DNA from: Azolla pinnata
Taxonomy: Eukaryota > Streptophyta > Polypodiopsida > Salviniales > Salviniaceae
Length of the DNA stretch: 35,854 nt
Assembly (NCBI GenBank): GCA_037176905.1
Contig: JBBBWG010001103.1
Span: 1 to 35,854 of the forward strand
Direction of reading: 5' to 3'
The position numbers were made by a program, and so were the translations under genes. The notes below the pieces were generated by a model that saw nothing but the letters and a program-made list of their open reading frames with translations, was not told the DNA's origin and did no database searches. Below are positions 32,501 to 35,854 of the stretch, piece after piece. Each line of letters starts with the position of its first letter. Position 1 is the stretch's first letter.

Positions 32501-34988
32501 CCATTATTGAATTTCTGTCCAAAGCACTTCAGCCTCCAGAAGCACTTGCAGTACAGAATGCAATCGATCTGTTGGTCACTATAGGTGCTTTAAACGAGAA
32601 TGAAGAGCTTACCCCATTGGGTAAGAATATTGACTGCCCTTTCCTTTTCCTTTAAAGATTTTAAATCCAGAGCATATGTATACATATTCTCAAATGGATA
32701 TTTAAAGGATCATAGCTGGTTGATGGATCTCTATCACTTGTGCTGGAGAACTAATCAGTGCCTTGATCTTGATTGCGCTCAGTTATTTTATGCTGAAAGT
32801 GTTATTAACAAACTGACCATATTGATTGATAATTTGACGTCTAGACTAGTATACTGAAATGTTTTGTTTCAGGTTGCCATCTTTCAACCATTCCTCTTGA
32901 TCCACGGATTGGGAAAATGCTTTTGATGGGAGCTATCTTCCAGTGTCTTGGACCTGCTTTGACTATTGCAGCAGCCCTTGGCCATAAAGATCCATTTGTT
33001 CTTCCAATTGATAGAAAAGAAGCTGCTGATGAGGCGAAGCGAAGGTTTGCAGGAGAGTCTTATAGGTCAGCCTAGTGCTTCACTTGATTCTGGATCATTT
33101 TTATCTAAATTTGCATGCCCCAAACCATTGGGTTTGTTTGAGTGCTGCTCATCATCTAATGTGAAACTTCAGACAAAAACCTGACTTTTTTTATCTGTAT
33201 CAGTGATCATATTGCTCTCCTGAGAGCTTATGAGGGTTGGCAAATAGCGAAACGGGAGAAACGTGATCGTCAATATTGTTGGGAAAATTACTTATCTCCA
33301 CCAGCGCTCAACATGATGGAAGAGATGCGATTTCAATTCCTTGATCTTCTGTCCGATACTGGTTTTTATGATCGATCCAAAGGTCTACAGGTAAAATAAC
33401 CTTGAAAGGTTTAACATTTACATTCCACTTTTAACATTTTGTGGGGAAAACTGCCGAAAAGGGTTTTTTTATTACACCAGTTTTTCCTAAGTATCAATAT
33501 GCCTATAATAACATTTTGAAGTTAATCGTATGAGTCAAATTCAGGGTTACTACGGCCAGTTGTGACGAAAGTTTGTGAAAACTCAGGGTGTTCTTGATAG
33601 GATACACTAAAGAAATGAGAGATATTTTGGTGCTCTTTCCTAGTTATATACTTAAAGTTCTGATTTTTGGGAAAACAGCAAAAGATGATTTTTTATTACA
33701 ACTAGTTTTCATTGAATATCAAAATATCACAAGTAACTTTTGGACTTTCCTACGAGTCAATCTTGTACTACTGAGAGGAAAACTTTGGCGTGTTCTTCAC
33801 AGGATATAGACTCCACAAAGGAGGTATTTTGGTGCTCTTCCCTATTAAGTACTCGAAAGCTCTAATCTGTTTCTTTTGTTCTCTCTATGATTTTTGAACC
33901 CAAGGTATATAATAGCTATTCTTCAAAACTGGAGATGGTTTGTGCAATTCTCTGTGCTGGTTTATTTCCGAGCATTGTCCAATGTAAGCGACGGGGGAAA
34001 CGAACCGTGTGCTATACAAAAGAAGATGGGAAAGTTGACCTTCATCCTGCATCTGTGAATGCGCGTGTAAATGCATTTCCTCATCCATGGCTAGTTTATA
34101 GTGACAAGGTGAAAACATCAGGAATATACATACGAGATGCTACAAACATATCAGATTATGCGGTCCTTATGTTTGGCGGTCGATTGACTCCTAATAAAAG
34201 AGGTGATAGTGTGGAGATGCTGGATGGATATTTACAATTTTCAGCAACCAAAAAAATTGCTACATTGGTGCAAGTAAGTCAGTCGTTAACACTCTGTTTA
34301 ACAAGTATTTCTAGGGTTGGATGCACATTAAGGAAATTCCATTGGAAATGTGAGCATGCCTCCACATCACAGAAAAAAATATATGATAAAAGATTAGGGC
34401 CATCTCCCTCCCTCTTCTTGCTATGGCTATCTAATAATAATCTACCTATTTCTCTATTCATCCATACATCTCTACCTTTATATGAATGAATGAATGTATG
34501 TACCCATGTGCAATACCATTTATCTCTAGATAGATATATTGCCGATAGGTAGAGATGTAGATATATTGCACACTAAACAGATAGATAAATAAATGATGGA
34601 ACAGGGATAGTCAAACAGGCAGATAAATAGATAGATGATGAGATAGTCACAGGTAGTGGTAGAAGAGTGAAAAACCAAACTGCACCTAACATAAAGAATT
34701 ATGTGGAGATAATCTTTTGTCTGATGATTACCATTCCTATATACTGAGGTGAATGTTGGGGTGATCCAGATTCCTTAGTGAAAGACCCAGAATTAATTCT
34801 CCTTTTTCCTTTAGGAACTCCGGACAGAATTGGATGGACTTTTGCAACGCAAAATCGAGCGACCTCAACTCGACATTCATTATGAGGGGAAAGGGGTTGT
34901 GAATGCAGTCTTAGAGTTGCTTCAGTCTGAAACTGATTCCCCGACATACTCCGAAAGCCAACCCTCCTACAACACATACAGGCGATGA
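26589..34988 (+). CDS. DExH1: DExH1-type DEAH/RHA RNA helicase (complete, 16 exons)
   Basis: An ATP-dependent RNA helicase of the plant DExH1 (DHX36/DHX57-like) group. Exons: 26589-26804, 27319-27476, 27612-27717, 27815-28039, 29599-29694, 29770-30045, 30197-30400, 30497-30646, 30719-30811, 30993-31207, 31904-32063, 32347-32620, 32873-33065, 33204-33390, 33905-34273, 34815-34988. They sum to 3096 nt (1031 aa) with all phases closing and GT-AG junctions. Residues 1-55 are RGG/Gly-rich, followed by [14 protein letters not shown]. The helicase core has motif I GETGCGKT (273-280), DEIH (374-377), SAT (406-408), [15 protein letters not shown] (586-592) and QRKGRAGR (633-640). HA2 and OB-fold regions follow ([26 protein letters not shown]). 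The C-terminus is Ser/Tyr-rich. An in-frame ATG at 26550 would add 13 residues; 26589 is chosen because the Gly-rich family start follows at once. Match to the family is strong throughout. Confidence 0.95.
28434..28496. repeat. 31-bp tandem duplication in helicase intron 4
   Basis: Two diverged copies of a block like AATTTGAATCCAAACCAAGCC ATTTA lie 31 bp apart (28439 and 28470). It is a small local duplication in the long intron, with no coding sense. Confidence 0.7.
29148..29598 (+). repeat. 222-bp tandem duplication carrying a splice-acceptor copy (intron 4)
   Basis: Unit A (29148-29369) and unit B (29370-29592) both start TTGCAGAACAGCCAACCTCTCCAATAG and end in CTATCTTATCTC...; the next TTGCAG (29593-29598) is the real acceptor of exon 5. 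Thus GCTGGTTGCAG is present both at the true acceptor and at the A/B junction (acceptor-like AG at 29374-29375). Use of the inner site would read six codons and then TAG. Confidence 0.88.
33444..33880. repeat. Diverged tandem duplication in helicase intron 14
   Basis: Blocks GGGAAAAC...TTTTTTATTACA (33444 and 33669, 225 apart) and TATTTTGGTGCTCTT (33623 and 33825, 202 apart) recur in the same order. The duplication fills most of intron 14 (33391-33904). Confidence 0.75.
34475..34650. repeat. Degenerate GATA-type microsatellite in helicase intron 15
   Basis: Many TAGATAGATA, GATAAATA and GAATGAATG units lie in intron 15 (34274-34814). It is simple sequence without further meaning that I can see. 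Confidence 0.75.
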
Positions 34989-35854
34989 TGAAGAGAGATG
35001 CATTTTAAACGGGAATGTGGCTCATTTTCCATTTGATTTTGATAACAAAAGGCCAATTTTCTTCTTGTGATTTTTGAGATTAGTTTGATGAAACTTTATT
35101 GTAAATAAGATCAGAGCCTGTTAAACAATCTAATGAGATTCCATTTTTTTGCATCCGGAAGAGGTGGTGGGTGGCAAGAAGATTTGAAGAAAGGACAACA
35201 ATGGGAGTAGTAATTGGTACCCTATGAAATCGGTGGGATCTAGAATATGGTTGGATTGGTTTGTAGGATAAACGCTTAATTTTGAGAGTTTTGGAAGGAT
35301 CGTTTCGATCACAATAGTGTTAAGGTAGTGAGACCCTAAAACCTTAAACCCTAAATTCTATCCAAGTAGTCAACACATGGATGGCGTACTCGACACGGCA
35401 GCTAGACACGACATGTACATGTTCTTGGACGAATTTAGTTGATATAATAAAATTGGGATGGCCAAAGAGGATCAGGAAAAGATTGTGTTTGTTACGGAAT
35501 GGGGTGTTTTTGTGGTAGTCGTTATGATGTTTAGACTAAGATAATCCTTCATGATACCACAAGAAAATGCAAGTTTTGTCTTATTAAAGAAAATTCTTTT
35601 ATATTGGTTTCATATCAATTAAAAAAGAGGCTAAAAATTGCACAATTTCATTATAGTTGGAAAATTTAAATAATTGAAATTTCATCCAAAATTTTATAGT
35701 TATGAAATAACTATAGTTTTTTTAATTTCGAGAAATGAAAAGTGTTTATTATATGACGACCTTAATCATTATATATTAAGAGGGGCAGCGATTGGAGTTT
35801 ATTTTGCCAATAGACCACCTACGTGAACTTTGAACAGAAACTTACTTTCACTTT
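34989..35854. other. Helicase 3' UTR and AT-rich flank; nothing else recognised
   Basis: The first 100-150 bases should be the helicase 3' UTR (an AT-rich stretch with TTTATTGTAAATAAGA near 35093-35110 may hold the poly(A) signal). A telomere-like CCCTAAAACCTTAAACCCTAAA lies at about 35333-35355. The rest is AT-rich with no supported gene. Confidence 0.5.

Overview
The window is nuclear DNA from a flowering plant. It holds spliced genes with GT-AG introns, plant-specific protein families (a MIZU-KUSSEI1-like protein, a plant SECRET AGENT O-GlcNAc transferase, a plant DExH1-type helicase), decayed plant retrotransposons and a CACTA transposase relic, telo-box promoter motifs and many CT/GA/CTT microsatellites. 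I cannot fix the genus from sequence alone. No prokaryotic operon, CRISPR array or defence system is present.

Layout. 1-4140 is a transposon graveyard: the 3' end of a Ty1/copia pol with an LTR-like tail, then a broken Ty3/gypsy chromovirus (integrase to chromodomain), an LTR-like block and about seven degenerate tandem repeats of roughly 100 bp. 4283-5854 (+) is an intronless MIZ1/DUF617 gene behind a 67-bp tandem duplication and three telo-boxes. 6131-6446 is an identical 158-bp tandem duplication. 7237-10996 (-) is a four-exon gene for a probably plastid-targeted 338-aa protein with an ABM-like alpha/beta-barrel domain. 12242-19730 (-) is a complete 27-exon SECRET AGENT gene (976 aa). 19860-26240 is intergenic: CT-rich and CTT repeats, an antisense copia RNase H relic, telomere-like AT-rich sequence, a CACTA TNP2 relic, a probable small non-autonomous element with inverted ends, and a three-copy repeat of about 170-195 bp. 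26589-34988 (+) is a complete 16-exon DExH1-type RNA helicase (1031 aa). The last 0.9 kb is AT-rich flank.

I joined exons by hand, requiring GT-AG junctions, phase continuity and agreement with the known family sequence. The three spliced genes each give an uninterrupted frame (1017, 2931 and 3096 nt), so they look functional, while every transposon frame carries stops or frameshifts. The genes do not form one pathway. SEC O-glycosylates nuclear and cytosolic proteins, the helicase acts on RNA, the MIZ1-like protein belongs to a family tied to root hydrotropism, and the ABM-like protein is of unknown function. The most unusual structures are a duplication of an intron 3' end with its splice acceptor in the helicase gene, the inverted 26-bp arm inside the chromovirus, and the several local tandem duplications lying next to each gene.
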